A DNA stretch of 64,000 nt from Aurelia coerulea (Eukaryota; Cnidaria; Scyphozoa; Semaeostomeae; Ulmaridae): the NCBI GenBank assembly GCA_039566865.1, contig CM076962.1, positions 8,302,743 through 8,366,742 of the forward strand, written 5' to 3'. The notes below the pieces were generated by a model. The model made no database searches. It was not told the origin of the DNA and worked only from the letters and a program-made list of their open reading frames with translations. Both the position numbers and the translations under genes were made by a program. Below are positions 42,252-53,800 of this stretch, in pieces. Within the stretch, counting starts at the first letter, position 1, and each line of letters opens with the position of its first letter.

Positions 42252-43109
42252 TCATCATCATCATCATCATCAATAATTTATTTAATGTAGGCTAAGTAAA
42301 ATAAAAAGAATAGCTAAATTACAGCTAATTTAGGCCTACTTTACAAAAAATTTACAAAATTTACAAATTAATTCCTAAAGCTAATCAATAAAAACATTTA
42401 GTGGATTATATACAAGATAAAAGCATGCCTTCCCTACGAGGTACGGAGCGACGCCCACCTCCCAGAGAGACGGCGGACACACCGCGCGAGGGAACCCCCA
42501 CACGCATATCCTAAGCTGCGGTCGCCGCTAGGGAGCAATTCCCCAGTTCAACCGCAGCCCAGTGCCTGCATCGTTAAGGGGACCTCACATCCCGCACAGC
42601 ACATCCCCCATCCCACCGGGAAGCAGTGCACCGCCCCCATCCTCGCGAGAAGGCCCAAGAAATGTTTATCATGTTAGAAACCCAACTCTTGGAATGTATG
42701 TTTTGCAGAGCCTACAGTTGCATTTTTCGCCATTCCAACATCTAATTCGTTTTTTGAAAATAGGAAGGGTGCTTGATCGTTTTATTTCGTGCGGTAAAAA
42801 CTGCCAAAGTTTATTTCCAAGGTAGGCTATGGTCTCAACTCCAAAGGACGTGGTTCGCACCTTTGGAATTTGAGCGTCATTGCCATGCCTTAGGTTGCAG
42901 CTAATACCTCTCTCCATAAAAATATCTTTCATGAAAGGTGGATTTAGATCAGACTTTGTTTTAAAAATTTCCGTCATAAGCAACTGTAGGTTTCTTACAT
43001 GGATGGGCACCGAATTGCTCTGTTCCAGGAGAGAACCAAAATCACTTCCGTGATCCTTGTACGCAATGCGCAGTGCCCTTTCGTGAACATGATTTATTCT
43101 ATGGTTTAA
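42252..43109 (-). mobile_element. LINE F, 3' part
   Basis: The frame 42669-43010 (-) encodes NHVHERALRI-like text upstream, then HVRNLQLLMTEIFKTKSDLN, TTSFGVETIAYLGNKLWQFL and the Cys cluster CNCRLCKTYIPRVGFL at the C-terminus. The 3' untranslated part (42272-42665) includes a GC-rich block and ends in (TGA)n. The frame continues from 48518 once the TTAA element is removed. Confidence 0.85.
42425..42660. other. GC-rich block in the LINE F 3' untranslated region
   Basis: GC content is about 60 percent by eye against about 35 percent around it, with many CpG. Related LINE D lacks this block after its stop codon. Function unknown; possibly a captured sequence. Confidence 0.55.
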
Positions 43110-43464
43110 AGGTCAAATCCGGCCTATCGCGATTTTTTTATATTTGTAACTTTAAAATATGAGGATTTCAATGAGCATAGTGGTTCTAGTCGTAGAGGAG
43201 CAAAATGGGTGATTTAGGGGGTTTGAAATAGTGTACCCCTACCTGAAAACCGCGTGGTGAGTGGGGCCTGAAACTAGCTAAATCGTGACGTAGATCGAGT
43301 CACAGCAAACTTGAGTCAATTTGCATGAATCGATTGTATTGCATGAAGAAGCGTGTCGAGCACTGTCTGTGAGCATTGCCATGTAAAGTTTTGAAAGTTC
43401 ATCACCGATAGCGGTTTCTGCGGGTGTTTGATAGAATAGTAACATTTTCCTTACATTCACAACC

Positions 43465-43738
43465 ATGAAGAGCAATGCAGCACATCTTTGCAGTTTACAT
43501 CAGAAACGAAGCTGTTGTCTTGGGAGGAAACGCTTCGCCATCATGCTGCCGGTCGTACGTAGGCCTAGTAGGCCCAACATGGTGCTTGTCTCAAGATGCC
43601 TTCTGGTGCTTTTAGTGTACGACCTTATTTCGATGTTGGGTTGGACGAGCATTTGGCAGGTAAAAATTAGAATCCGGAAGGAACAAGGAAGAGAGAGAAT
43701 GGCTTGGACGACCTGGCAGACGTTTGACACGGTAAGTG
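43465..43738 (+). CDS. Unrecognised frame next to a donor site
   Basis: Open from ATG 43465 for about 90 codons, reading MLPVVRRPSRPNMVLVSRCL then LVLLVYDLISMLGWTSIW (one hydrophobic segment), and ending at a good donor CACG|GTAAGTG. Another donor GCAG|GTAAAA lies at 43660. It may be a first exon of a gene carried by the TTAA element; weak support. Confidence 0.25.
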
Positions 43739-44651
43739 AATAATTAGGCGCACTTGTTCTTTTATTATTATTATTTATTAACTTGACACGGCCTATTATC
43801 AATAGCGAATGAAATGAAATCGACAGAGATCGATTGCCTTACATTTACCAGCTGTATCCCACTACCAACAGCAATTTTCCAAGTCCCAAGATGGAATTTC
43901 GAATAGATTTTGACCATTAACTTTTGGAAGAGACTTCCTTCCTTATCATGGGTAAATGAGCAATGACAAGGCCAGAAGGATGCTGCACGAATTATGAAAG
44001 ATTCTCATTTTGCTCATAAATGATTTTGAAATTTTCAATTACCTGTTCTGCTCCTCTATGTTACCTTGCTGTGACTACTGTGCTGTGTGAATCAAAATAC
44101 AGGTACAGGTATCTTAATTGCAAAGGGGCTAAAATCTTTCTGAAGTGATAACTGTGCTAGATCTGGTCTTAGAAAGACAGACAAGACAAATCTGGCTTTC
44201 TAAATATCCTGCAGGTCAGTGGTGTAACCCTGGGGAGAGAGGGCAGGTCAGGCCCCCCCCCCCCACTTCTCTGAGGTCAGTGTTCCAATTTGTTTAAATC
44301 TGTTGAGAAAATGTCTAAGGGGGTCTTTAGAGTCTAATACTAATAGAGAAATAAGAGTGTTTCCTGACGGATAAAAAGGATGTTTCTTCAATTGAAAAAG
44401 GCCTAACCTTAAAAAGATTCTCTAAGGCTACACCCCAAGAACCCCATCTATGTTTGTCTCCTCCATTTTATTTAGATGGTTGAAGAATCCTACCTTAATC
44501 TGCCTTTTCAGGGGCCTTCTACTAAAACAATCAAGCATATTTAAAATTAATGGGTCTATTGGTTCAAAAGTTATAATTGCAAAGTATGCTTGGTTAAATT
44601 TAGCATGTCCAATTCTTTTAACCCAAATAGATTTCCATAGGCACAAGATTA

Positions 44652-45674
44652 TATATATTTTTCTATAAGAAACCGCTTATAAGAAGCTCAGACCCTCAGA
44701 TTGTCAAAAAATTAAGAAATTCCAGTATGTTTTTCTTTATTCTCACTTGTTTCCTGTATCATATTTCTCTGAAGGTACTTGAGAGTAATATCTAAACAAT
44801 GGAAACTAAGGCCTCATTCAAAACACCTTGTTTTGAGATGTTCAGGAAGGCACAGATCTGATAATTTTAAGAGACTTTCAGTACTGGCCAAAATTCTTAG
44901 TTTCTTATAAAAGATACTTGGTGTCCCAAAAAATGCAACAGATTTAGAAAACTATGACACAAGCTGTTTCAAAGTAATAATCACATTATAACTCTTATCT
45001 AAATCTGCAATGATTAGATCAAATTTTGATATACTTCTCAGAATTTTTGGTGACTTGGTGGCAGAGCTAAAAAGCAACAGAACTTCAAATTTGGTGTCAG
45101 GGCAAAACCAGAGATACAGTACCAGCATCAGTGCAAAGTATACTGCAAAATTAAAAGTGTGGCAATATCTGCAACTTCACAGTATTATGGACAAGCACAG
45201 CTTGATTATTAAGAAACTGCAACAAAGGGATTCCTTGCACAACTTGATTCATGAGTTATCCAGTCTTGAGGGAGATCAGTGCTCATTTATACTAGTCATT
45301 TTACAAAAAATAAAGAACCATCATGGGCACATAAGAAGCACAACCGTGTTTGGACAGAAATCAGAAAGTGTCTGTTTAGTGCTCAATGTGTTTGAGTGTT
45401 TGTCAGCAATGCTCAGGGATTGTCATGTTTTATGATTTGACATTATAATCAACTATTGTTAATGCAGCAGCTCTGGTTTTGACCAAGGGGCAATTTTGAA
45501 GTTTGCTGATTTTTAACTTTACAACCAAGTGACCAAAAATACTGGGAAATAGATGAAAATTTAATCTAATTACTGCAGATTTGAATAAAAATAATTGTTT
45601 GGTAATGAGTATGAAACAGTTTGCATTAGAATTTTCAAATTTGTTGCATTTCTTTGGGGACACCTGGTACATGT
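44652..45674. mobile_element. TA-flanked MITE copy 1, split
   Basis: Matches the MITE at 47082-47442 over most of its length (CACTTGTTTCCTGTATCATAT, AAGGTACTTGAG, CCTTGTTTTGA, CTGATAATTTTAAGA). Its right end is split at a TA by the 751-bp element at 44917-45667. Confidence 0.7.
44917..45667. mobile_element. TA-flanked element, 751 bp
   Basis: Ends read CTTGGTGTCCCAAAAAATGC and CCAGGTGTCCCCAAAGAAATGC. TA duplications are at 44915-44916 and 45668-45669. An inner frame (45010-45435, +) of 141 codons has no motif I know. Ends resemble the elements at 502, 28131 and 52891. Confidence 0.75.
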
Positions 45675-46003
45675 ATGTTGCAGAGTGCCATGTAAACAAA
45701 GATTTACTCATTTAGCTATAGCTAAGCAAGAAGTGTCATCAACTGTCATAAATTGTTACTTAAATCTGACATTTATATTCAGGTACATGTGGCAAATGCA
45801 AAATTAATCTGCTTGAAGACTCAAAGGAATTGAAAACCTACCTAGAGAAAAGAAGCAATTTGTGGATGGTGAAGTCACCAGTGAAGAAGCCAAAGTATAT
45901 ACCTTGGGGCACCCCCCTATTTACCAATTTTTACAAAACCATATGTATAAAAACTAGCTTCAGCTGTATTCGTAAACTGCTGGCTGATAAATTCAAAACA
46001 TTG

Positions 46004-46187
46004 CAGTAAAACAAACTCTCAAAGTAGGGATCAAAGAAGAGACAGAAATATTGTGATATTAAAAGTAGACAATATCTGTGTGAGATTAAAACAAACAGTA
46101 AAACAAACTCTCAAAATAGGGATCAAAGAAGAGACAGAAATATTGTGATATTAAAAGTAGACAGTATCTGTGTGAGATTACAATACA
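46004..46187. repeat. Tandem duplication of 92 bp
   Basis: Two nearly identical copies starting CAGTAAAACAAACTCTCAAA at 46004 and 46096. Confidence 0.9.
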
Positions 46188-46437
46188 ATTGGTGTGTGAC
46201 ATTAAGGCAAAGATGCCCCCTTTTGATAGAAATGAAATAATTTTCTGTGATTCCAACAAGAAAGTATGAAAAAGAATACTTATAGTGTGGTACAGCATGC
46301 GGATATTATGTAGATCAGTGTTGTTGTTTCTTGTTTGTCTATCTCCTGTCTGAAACTGTGGTCCTTATGAACATTATATTCTAAATACTATGGTCACTTC
46401 CAAAAGAATTTTCTGTGTATGGTCAAGGTATCAAGGC

Positions 46438-46722
46438 CCCGGGGGGGGGGGGGGTACTCCCATACTTGACCTGATGGGATGTGCCGTTCAACAGGGTGTC
46501 CTTTTGCGGTAAAAATTAAGCGACAGGGTGTCCTTTTCTAACGAAAATTATGCAACAGGGTATCACAAGCAAAAATTTCATTCTACACTGTATTTGAGAG
46601 GCAAAATTTTTATGCGACAGGTGTATACTTTTGGCCTATTTTTTATGCGACAGGGTTAAGGGTATGGAGAGGTTTTCCTCACACCCCTGTTACTTCCCTA
46701 GTCAAGTACCCCTGCCCCCGGG
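46438..46722. mobile_element. hAT-type MITE, 285 bp
   Basis: 8-bp duplication ATCAAGGC at 46430-46437 and 46723-46730. Ends CCCGGGGGGG...GTACTCCCATACTTGAC and the inverse GTCAAGTACCCCTGCCCCCGGG. The inside has three drifting units around CGACAGGGTGTCCTTTT. Confidence 0.8.
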
Positions 46723-47081
46723 ATCAAGGCAAAGGAAAAAGCATGGCAGCACATAAGTTTAAGAGTAGTGATATAATTTTTGGTTTACTAATTTTCGGGT
46801 TTATCATAGAAAAGGATACATACTTTCTATCAGTATGAATATAAGCTACATTTGAAGAAAACGTGCCCCAAAAATTTTGCAATGAGCAAATAAATGCCCT
46901 TTTTATTTTCAGGAAATGCCCCTTTAGCTTAATGAAAATGTGCACTTGAGGTGTTGTGCCCCCCCCCCCCCAAGTTTGAGATACTTCCTTTCCTACGTCC
47001 CTCTTATGTGGTTTGTTTTTCCAGAACTTTTCAGTCTTGATGCTACCCTCCCCTCCTTTGTGAAGCCATTACAAAAGATTA

Positions 47082-47442
47082 CACGTATTTTTTCTTATAA
47101 GAAACTTTATCAGATTGCCGAAAAATTAAGAAACTCCAATACTGGGAAAATATGAGCTAAGAAACTATTTATTTGATAAAGGAAATCCTTGACATGTTTT
47201 TACTTTACTTTCACTTGTTTCCTGTATCATATTACTCGTAAGGTACTTGAGTAATGTCTAAACATTGAAAAGGCTTAAAAAACCTTGTTTTGAAATGTTC
47301 ACGAGGGAAAAGGTAGTGAACATGAAGATTGTTATGGAACCTCTAAGAAACTCGTAAGAAACTCTGAGTACTCAAAATCTGATAATTTTAAGAAACTTCC
47401 AGTACTGGCCCAAATTCTTAGTTTCTTATAAAAAAATATGTG
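47082..47442. mobile_element. TA-flanked MITE copy 2, 361 bp
   Basis: Ends read CACGTATTTTTTCTTATAAG and CACATATTTTTTTATAAGAA. TA is at 47080-47081 and 47443-47444. Second copy of the family at 44652. Confidence 0.8.
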
Positions 47443-47908
47443 TAGATTGCAAAGCTGTCATTGAAGGCCTATTATGGTTACTCCAAGTCTATTCCAAAAT
47501 ACAAGGATGGAATGCAATGTTTTGCCTTTCTTGTTTTTATTGAGAATGTGTGCTCTTAACGACCCACTTTTGAGTGAACTTCATTAAAACAGCTCTTCTA
47601 ATAATTTACTTATCATCTATAACTGTTGATATTTTTCACAGTCTATCCTTTGCTTTGGCTTTTCATGGTTTCTTTCTCTTGCATGCAGTTGTGAACTTTC
47701 TTTAATATTGCTTCCTGCCTTGACTTGTTCAACGGCAACATACTCTGAAAATTAAAAGACAGAGTACAGTGTCTGGAATTCAAAATTTTTATTCTTTGTC
47801 AAAGACTAAAAATTAGAAACGAAAAATGACTGGCAGAGAAGTCGATTCGATGGTAGTTGGGACAACCAAATATTGTGTTGACCTTACCTTTGCTGCCACT
47901 GAGAACCA

Positions 47909-48106
47909 TCAATCAGTAGTAGTTGCTTTTAGCCTCCAACCTTCGTAGTTCAGGAAGTCTCGTAAGGCAAGGCACTGCTCGAAATCATCGACATTAAATC
48001 CATTGAATTCTGTAAGAAAATTTAGGCCGCCTAAATCAAGCAAGGCATGGTGGCCTAACGATAGTTTGCCTTCCATTTCTCTTCCTTCAAACTCGTGGTT
48101 TCCTCT
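47909..48106 (-). CDS. Exon-like frame of unknown protein
   Basis: 65 open codons ending in TGA, reading NHEFEGREMEGKLSLGHHAL, then LDLGGLNFLTEFNGFNVDDF, then EQCLALRDFLNYEGWRLKAT. The composition looks like a folded protein. A possible acceptor (TTTTCTTACAG) lies inside at the AATTC step. It may be a captured host exon in the TTAA element. Not recognised. Confidence 0.35.
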   Translation of the reverse strand, partial: RGNHEFEGREMEGKLSLGHHALLDLGGLNFLTEFNGFNVDDFEQCLALRDFLNYEGWRLKATTTD

Positions 48107-48517
48107 CTATGAATTTGGCACCGGTCCTTCGATAATCTAAAGCCATCGGCCAACCAACTCCAAATCATGCCATGCAGATTTATGACAACAATAATCAGCA
48201 AATCTTCTTGGTATTTTGTTTGAGTGTTTAACAACCCACCGTTTCACAACAGCTCGAAGAGTTTCTGTTGTGCTCTCGTGTCGTGCGTAGGCCCGAACAC
48301 AAAGCTCGACCTCTGACTCGATCTACGTCACGCTTCTCTTGGTTCCAGGCTTTTTTCCTCACGCGGTTTTTAGGTAAAAATTTGAGTGAAAAACGGAATT
48401 CAGAGTGCGATTTCCATATGTTCCGAAACTCATTTCAAAATTTTGTTCGGAAAATCTAAACTGACATGCCGTAAATATTTAAAAGCGACGAAAAAAAGTT
48501 TTGACCGCATTTGTCCT

Positions 48518-50910
48518 TTAAAGTTCTGTCATAAAACATCCAAACAAGTGGACAGTAGCTAAAGTGCGATAACACAAATGCTCTCATTAGCTGCTGCAAT
48601 TTGTCAGTGTCCATGTAGCAGGATATACGGGCAAGAGCATGGAGTTTCTGGCCGGCCTTTCTACATAGGGTCTTCACATGTCCTTTGAAAGATAGTGATC
48701 GATCAAAGGTTATACCGAGAAGAGTTTCCTGTCTACTTTCTTTCACACAGGCCTCGCCTATTTTGATGGTTATTTCATTATCTCCCTTCGCACCAAAAAT
48801 CATTAAATGGCATTTGTCTTCATTTAGCTTCATACAATTGTTTGGAAACCACTCAGTTATTTTAAGGGCATCATGTTCTAAATGCGCAATGACAGTTTCA
48901 ATCCTAGGACCACACGCATAAATTGTTGTATCGTCTGCATAGTTACAGATTTTGGTTTCCTCCAAGAACATGAATAGGTCATTCAGGTATATGTTAAACA
49001 AAAGGGGTCCCAAGACTGAACCTTGTGGTACTCCCAGGACAGTTTTTGTCCACGTGCTGAATGAACCATTGACCTTTACCCTCTGCTTCCTGTCGGTGAG
49101 ATAGCTATGGATAAACAGCAAGGCAGGTCTACTGAAACCGTAAGCATTCAATTTTGCAATCAATAGTTCGTGATTTAGACAATCGAAGGCTTTCGAAAGG
49201 TCCGTCAGGACGGCCCCTGCAACGCCACCGTTGTCCAATGACTTCTTGCAGGTTTCCACAAAATTCAAAAGTGCATGCTGTGTACCATAGCCCTCTCGAA
49301 ACCCACAAAGAAATGGGGACAAGAAGCTTTGGGCATAAGGTAACATTTGATCTTGCATCAACCTTTCGTAAATTTTCGATACTGATGGCAAAACTGTGAT
49401 GGGTCGGTAGTTCTTTTTTGCAAATGCGTCCTCTTTTTTAAACAGCGAACATATATCTCCGGCTTTCAGTTCTTCAGGAAAAGTATTTTTGGATAATCCA
49501 GAGTTGTACAGATTTTGAATGACTGAACAAAATATATCAGAATTTTCCTTAAGAATTCTTGCAGGTATGCAGCTGATCGGAGAAGCCTTATTCGAATTAA
49601 GTTTTCTGATTTGGACGGCAACATCTTCAACAGTGACCTCTCTAAAATTAAACTCATCGGAAAACGTAGCTCTTTCTTTGATTATGCGTATGCTTGGGTG
49701 TGATTCAAATTTCTTTATAGCTTTATCGATTGGATCTATTATGTCATTTGCTGGCAGCAATAATGATTCATTAGCAGAGATCCCTAAACTTTCTGTGATG
49801 TTTGCGAAATAATTGTTGAAAATCTCTGCAATTTCAGAGTCCTTATTTATCATTTTCCCGTCCTCAATCAAAGTGACAGATGAATTTAGCTGCACCTTGT
49901 CTGAAAATAGTGACTTTACAGTTTTCCAAAATTTGTGATTATCGGTGAGGTCACCGAGGTTAATATTCTTATAATAATCAAATTTAGCCTTTCGTAGCAA
50001 TTTCACGCATTTGTTCCTCTGCTTTTTAAAAGCTTTGAGGTTTCCTTCTGTTCTGTCGTTGTGATATTTATTACGAAGCTTGGTTCTATGCATGTTTTCT
50101 TTACTCAAAGCTTTCGTCATAAAAGGCCCATCGTTTGCACGAATATATTTTTTCTTAACAGGTGCATGTTCATTCAGCACGCCCATGACCACAGCCTCAA
50201 AAGCACCATAGTCTCCACTCTCAATTAGTTCTTGTGAGAGCCTATTAGAGAGATGAGCTCTGAAGTCTACGGCACCAAAACGGCTGTAGTCCCTGTAGGT
50301 AATTATCTTAGGCCCCCTTTTGACATATCCACCCTTTAAGACGGTGACAATCATGGCGTGAAAATCCGACAATCCTGTTTCTATGACGGCAGTACTTTGG
50401 AAATTCCTGTTCCTATTTGTTAGAATTAAATCGATACATCTGGGATTGTCAGACTTGAAGCAAGTTGGGCTCCTAACGAGACTACCTAAGTTATAGTTGT
50501 CGACGAAACTACCGATAACGTCTTCGTCTATTTCGCTGTTAAAGTCTCCTATCAAGATGATATTGTCGTATTGCCTGCAATAATGATCGAGTGCTTTACC
50601 AATTTCATCAAAGAAATATTGCTGTGACTGAGAGGGGGGGCGATAGATGGCAACCAGAAGCCATTTTTGCTTTTTGAGATTTATCTCTATTATTCCACAC
50701 TCAATATCGTTAGGAGCTTTGTATTGTGTGAGCTCTTTGACGGGTGCTCGTTCTCTCACATAAAGCAACAGACCACCTCCATTTTTATTTCGATCATATC
50801 TAAATGGTTTCATAAATCCCTCAATCATGAACTGACTAGTTGGAAAGGTATTGTCGATCTTAGTTTCTGCTATTACTAAAATATCATCATCTTCATCAGC
50901 ATTGTGTCAG
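48518..50910 (-). CDS. LINE F: endonuclease and reverse transcriptase, nearly intact
   Basis: One frame from about 50910 to 48518 without a stop. Endonuclease part: NKNGGGLLLYVRE, WLLVAIYRPPSQSQQYFF, ILIGDFNSEID, RCIDLILTNRNRN and TGLSDFHAMIVTVL (the family's SDH box reads SDF, with His next). Reverse transcriptase part: NSNKASPISCIPARILKENS, NYRPITVLPSVSKIYERLM, TDLSKAFDCLNHELLIAKL, VLGVPQGSVLGPLLFNIYLN and CNYADDTTIYACG. The C-terminal region enters FVLSHFSYCPLVWMFYDRTL and continues at 43109. The first residues of the endonuclease are missing, so this is a 5'-truncated but young copy. The protein nicks DNA and primes reverse transcription at the nick. Confidence 0.9.
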
Positions 50911-51286
50911 CAGTAGTGGGTGTACTTACATTACATGAACACATTGCCTTTAACAAATATGAATTTGGGCTCCCATTATGAGAGCTACCTTGTCTCAATA
51001 TTTTTTTTCATTCACCAAAGACAATTTGATGCAAGGTGAAAGATAATGCATATTTTCCAAATTGATCAAATTTAGAATATGAAATGAAAAAGCCAACAAG
51101 ACCCATCTACTTAACAGAAGATCAGAATTGATCTCCAAGTGCTGCCATGAGAACAAATACTACTTAATAAATTCCAAAAGAGACCCCAGGTAAAGATAGT
51201 CATAAAATTATGTCATCACAGTCTATAAATGCACAAAATTGAGTAGAGTTTTCGGTTGTCTGCTGATCACAGTATAGCGTGAAACT
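50911..51286. other. Spacer between LINEs
   Basis: No gene or repeat supported. Confidence 0.4.
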
Positions 51287-52311
51287 TTGAGTAACAACAA
51301 TGAATGTAATCTTGCTTATTGTCTCAATCCTGTTAAACTAGAACTAAAACTAAAACGATGTGGCGTCTCAGGACAACTTCTTTCTCTCATCCAAAGTTTC
51401 CTAAAGGATCGGAAGCAGCGAACAGTTTTAAATGGACAATGTTCTAATTGGGGAGATATTTTAGCAGGAGTGCCTCAAGGTTCTATGTTAGGACCATTGT
51501 TTTTCCTTGTGTACATCAACGATCTCACCTCTGACTTGAAATGTAACGTCAAACTTTTTGCCGACGACACATCCTTGTTTACGGTTGTTCAAGAACCAAA
51601 TGCAGTTGCCGAGGATATGGACCATGACCTGGAGTTGATAAGTCAGTGGGCCCATGATTGGAGGATGTCCTTTAATCCCGATCCGCAAAAACAAGCTGTT
51701 GAACTGCTACTTTCAAAGAAAAGATATGAAATAGATCATTCCGTTATCCTCTTTAATAACATACCCGTGAAAAAAGTGAATGAACATAAACATCTAGGTA
51801 TTGTCCTGGACTCGAAACTGTCTTTCTCAGCTCATACTAAATCTGCTATCTCTAAAACAAGAAAGGGCATTGGTCTAATAAAATATCTCTCCAAATATCT
51901 GCCCAGACATACCCTGAACGAATTATATAAGCTCTATGTACGACCCCACCTGGACTACGGAGACGTTATCTATCATATTCCATCTAAAGTATCTGAATTC
52001 AGTCAAAACATCATTTTACCAAATCTAATGAAAAACTAGAATCTGTTCAGTATTCTGCTGCTCTAGCTGTAACGGGTACATGGAGGGGATCATCACGTGA
52101 AAAGCTTTACACAGAGCTTGGCTGGGAATCACTAAGTTCCCGAAGGTGGAGCAGACGCCTGACTTTGTTCTATAAGATTATGAATAATCTCACCCCATTG
52201 TATACAAAGGAACCAATCCCGCCACGCCATGTGTCGAATTTCTCCCTTCGAAATCATGATGCTATTGGGCGAATAAAGGCAAGAACAGCAAAATTTCAAT
52301 CTAGCTTCTAT
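51287..52311 (+). pseudogene. LINE C, reverse transcriptase part
   Basis: Frame 51287-52039 holds RKQRTVLNGQCSNWGDILAG, VPQGSMLGPLFFLVYINDLT, FADDTSLF, then KHLGIVLDSKLSFSAH and LYKLYVRPHLDYGDVIYHIP. A stop near 52037 is followed in another frame by LESVQYSAALAVTGTWRGSS and GWESLSSRRWSRRLTLFYKI. It is broken at 52311 by LINE D. Same family as the LINE at 62573-64000. Confidence 0.85.
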
Positions 52312-52890
52312 AATGAATAATAAGATTAATAGAATACACGAGAGGGCCTTGAGAATCGCATACAAGGATTATGAATCAAGCTTCAACACCCTGCTAGGAA
52401 AAGATGACTCGGTTAATATTCATGCAAGGAACCTGCAAACGCTTATGATCGAAATGTTTAAAACTAAGGAGAACATCAACCCCCCTTTTATGAGGGAAAT
52501 TTTCTGCGAGCGTCGTGTTAATTATAATCTGAGAAAAAATAGTGAATTTGTGCTACCAAGGGTAAGAACTACAAGTTATGGATCTGAGACTATCAAATAT
52601 AGAGGGCAACGTCTTTGGCTATCTCTTCCTCATCACATAAGGAATGCTCAATCTATCAATGAGTTTAAGAAGAAAATGAAAAGTTGGAATGGCGCTGACT
52701 GCTCATGCAGATTATGTAGGACGTTTATACCACAACTTGGATTTTTGTGATACCATGATTTGATACAGCTTCCATTTCATATTTCGGACATTCGGATTTT
52801 TAACAGATCGGATTTTTATATTACTACGTTTTTAATTCTGTTTTGAAATTTTATACCTTGTATTTGAAATCTTATTTATTTAATCATGTA

Positions 52891-53634
52891 CAGGGTGTCC
52901 CAGAAAAATTGTTCGACGTTTGATTAAATATTTAAAAATAACGATAACATTTACAGGCTCCTGCTTAGGTAACCGTGTTCCCAAGATTTTGAATTAATTT
53001 TAGACGCCAGAATTTTGTGAATCCGCTAAGAACTGAGCTTCAAGCTTTTGAAGTTCAAATTTTTGCGAAAGCTGAAACCAGACGCCCCTAACTGACTTGT
53101 TTTCCAAAAAGACGTCCTAAAATCGAGGTAACAGGAGACTGTCCAATGTGTTACCTCTCGTCGATATCAGAGCAAACCAAATAGGACTACCAAAAATATT
53201 TAATTCTTGTAACCGTTGCCAAAGTTTACTTAAGAATGCAAATGTCTAAAAACATGGAATGAAAACATAATCAACGAGAGACGGGTCGATTCCAAATTAT
53301 GCTGAACAGGATTCCTCCAAGCATCCATAAACTTGATTAAATGTTATAAAAGGCTAGTTTATCGAAAGTGCTTTTGAAATTCCATTAGATTTGCTTTGAA
53401 TAAACGAGATTCTATTTTCACAAAATATGCAATTTAGGGGCGTCTGGTTTCAGCTTTCAACTTGAACTTCAAAAGCTCGTAACTCTGTGAACATTTAACC
53501 AATTTGCTAGCCTCTGGTGTCTAAAATTAATTTAAAATCTCAGCAATATGGTTGTTTTACCATGGAGCCCGTTCAGTATTTCGTTAATTTTTAACATTTA
53601 ATCAAACGTCGAACAATTTTTTTGGGACACCCTG
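52891..53634. mobile_element. TA-flanked element with about 210-bp inverted repeats
   Basis: Ends read CAGGGTGTCCCAGAAAAATT and CAGGGTGTCCCAAAAAAATT, then TGTTCGACGTTTGATTAAAT on both sides and AAAGCTGAAACCAGACGCCC at the inner edge. TA is at 52889-52890 and 53635-53636. No transposase. Lies in the 3' part of LINE D. Confidence 0.9.
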
Positions 53635-53749
53635 TATATATTTCTTGGACTTGTATTAGTTTTTAGCAGTTGGCTTGGATTAGCTAGTTTAGTAATTATT
53701 TTTAATTTTTACTGTACATAGCTATGTAGCGCCAACTTTAAATAAATTG

Positions 53750-53751
<2 letters not shown>

Positions 53752-53785
<34 letters not shown>

Positions 53786-53792
53786 ATTATTA
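53752..53792. repeat. (ATT)n tail of LINE D
   Basis: About 13 units with one AATATT interruption. Confidence 0.9.
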
Positions 53793-53800
53793 TATTCTAT

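Larger units (their letters stand above)
43110..48517. mobile_element. 5.4-kb TTAA-flanked element inside LINE F
   Basis: TTAA lies at 43106-43109 and 48518-48521. The ends read AGGTCAAATCCGGCC and AGGACAAATGCGGTC. The inverted arms run about 200 bp and share ACCTNAAAACCGCGTG and CGTGACGTAGATCGAGTC. Removing the element and one TTAA joins the LINE F frame without a lesion. TTAA is the piggyBac signature, but I found no piggyBac transposase frame. The inside holds several smaller MITEs and two or three exon-like frames of unknown kind. Confidence 0.8.
52312..53794 (+). mobile_element. LINE D, 5'-truncated, inserted in LINE C
   Basis: TTCTAT is duplicated at 52306-52311 and 53795-53800. The coding part (to TGA at 52748) gives NKINRIHERALRIAYKDYES, NIHARNLQTLMIEMFKTKEN, TTSYGSETIKYRGQRLWLSL and CSCRLCRTFIPQLGFL, closely related to LINE F. 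The 3' part holds another element and ends AATAAATTGATT(ATT)n. Confidence 0.85.

Noticed and set aside
42562..42825. 87-codon Pro-rich frame
   Set aside because: It lies over the GC-rich block and is antisense to the LINE F end.
45010..45435. 141-codon frame as a transposase
   Set aside because: No catalytic motif, and it lies between inverted ends in a non-autonomous element.
43110..48517. Classical autonomous piggyBac element
   Set aside because: The TTAA and end structure fit, but no transposase with the DDBD pattern was found in any frame.
48685..49812. Plus-strand frames across the LINE
   Set aside because: Antisense shadows of the intact LINE F frame.
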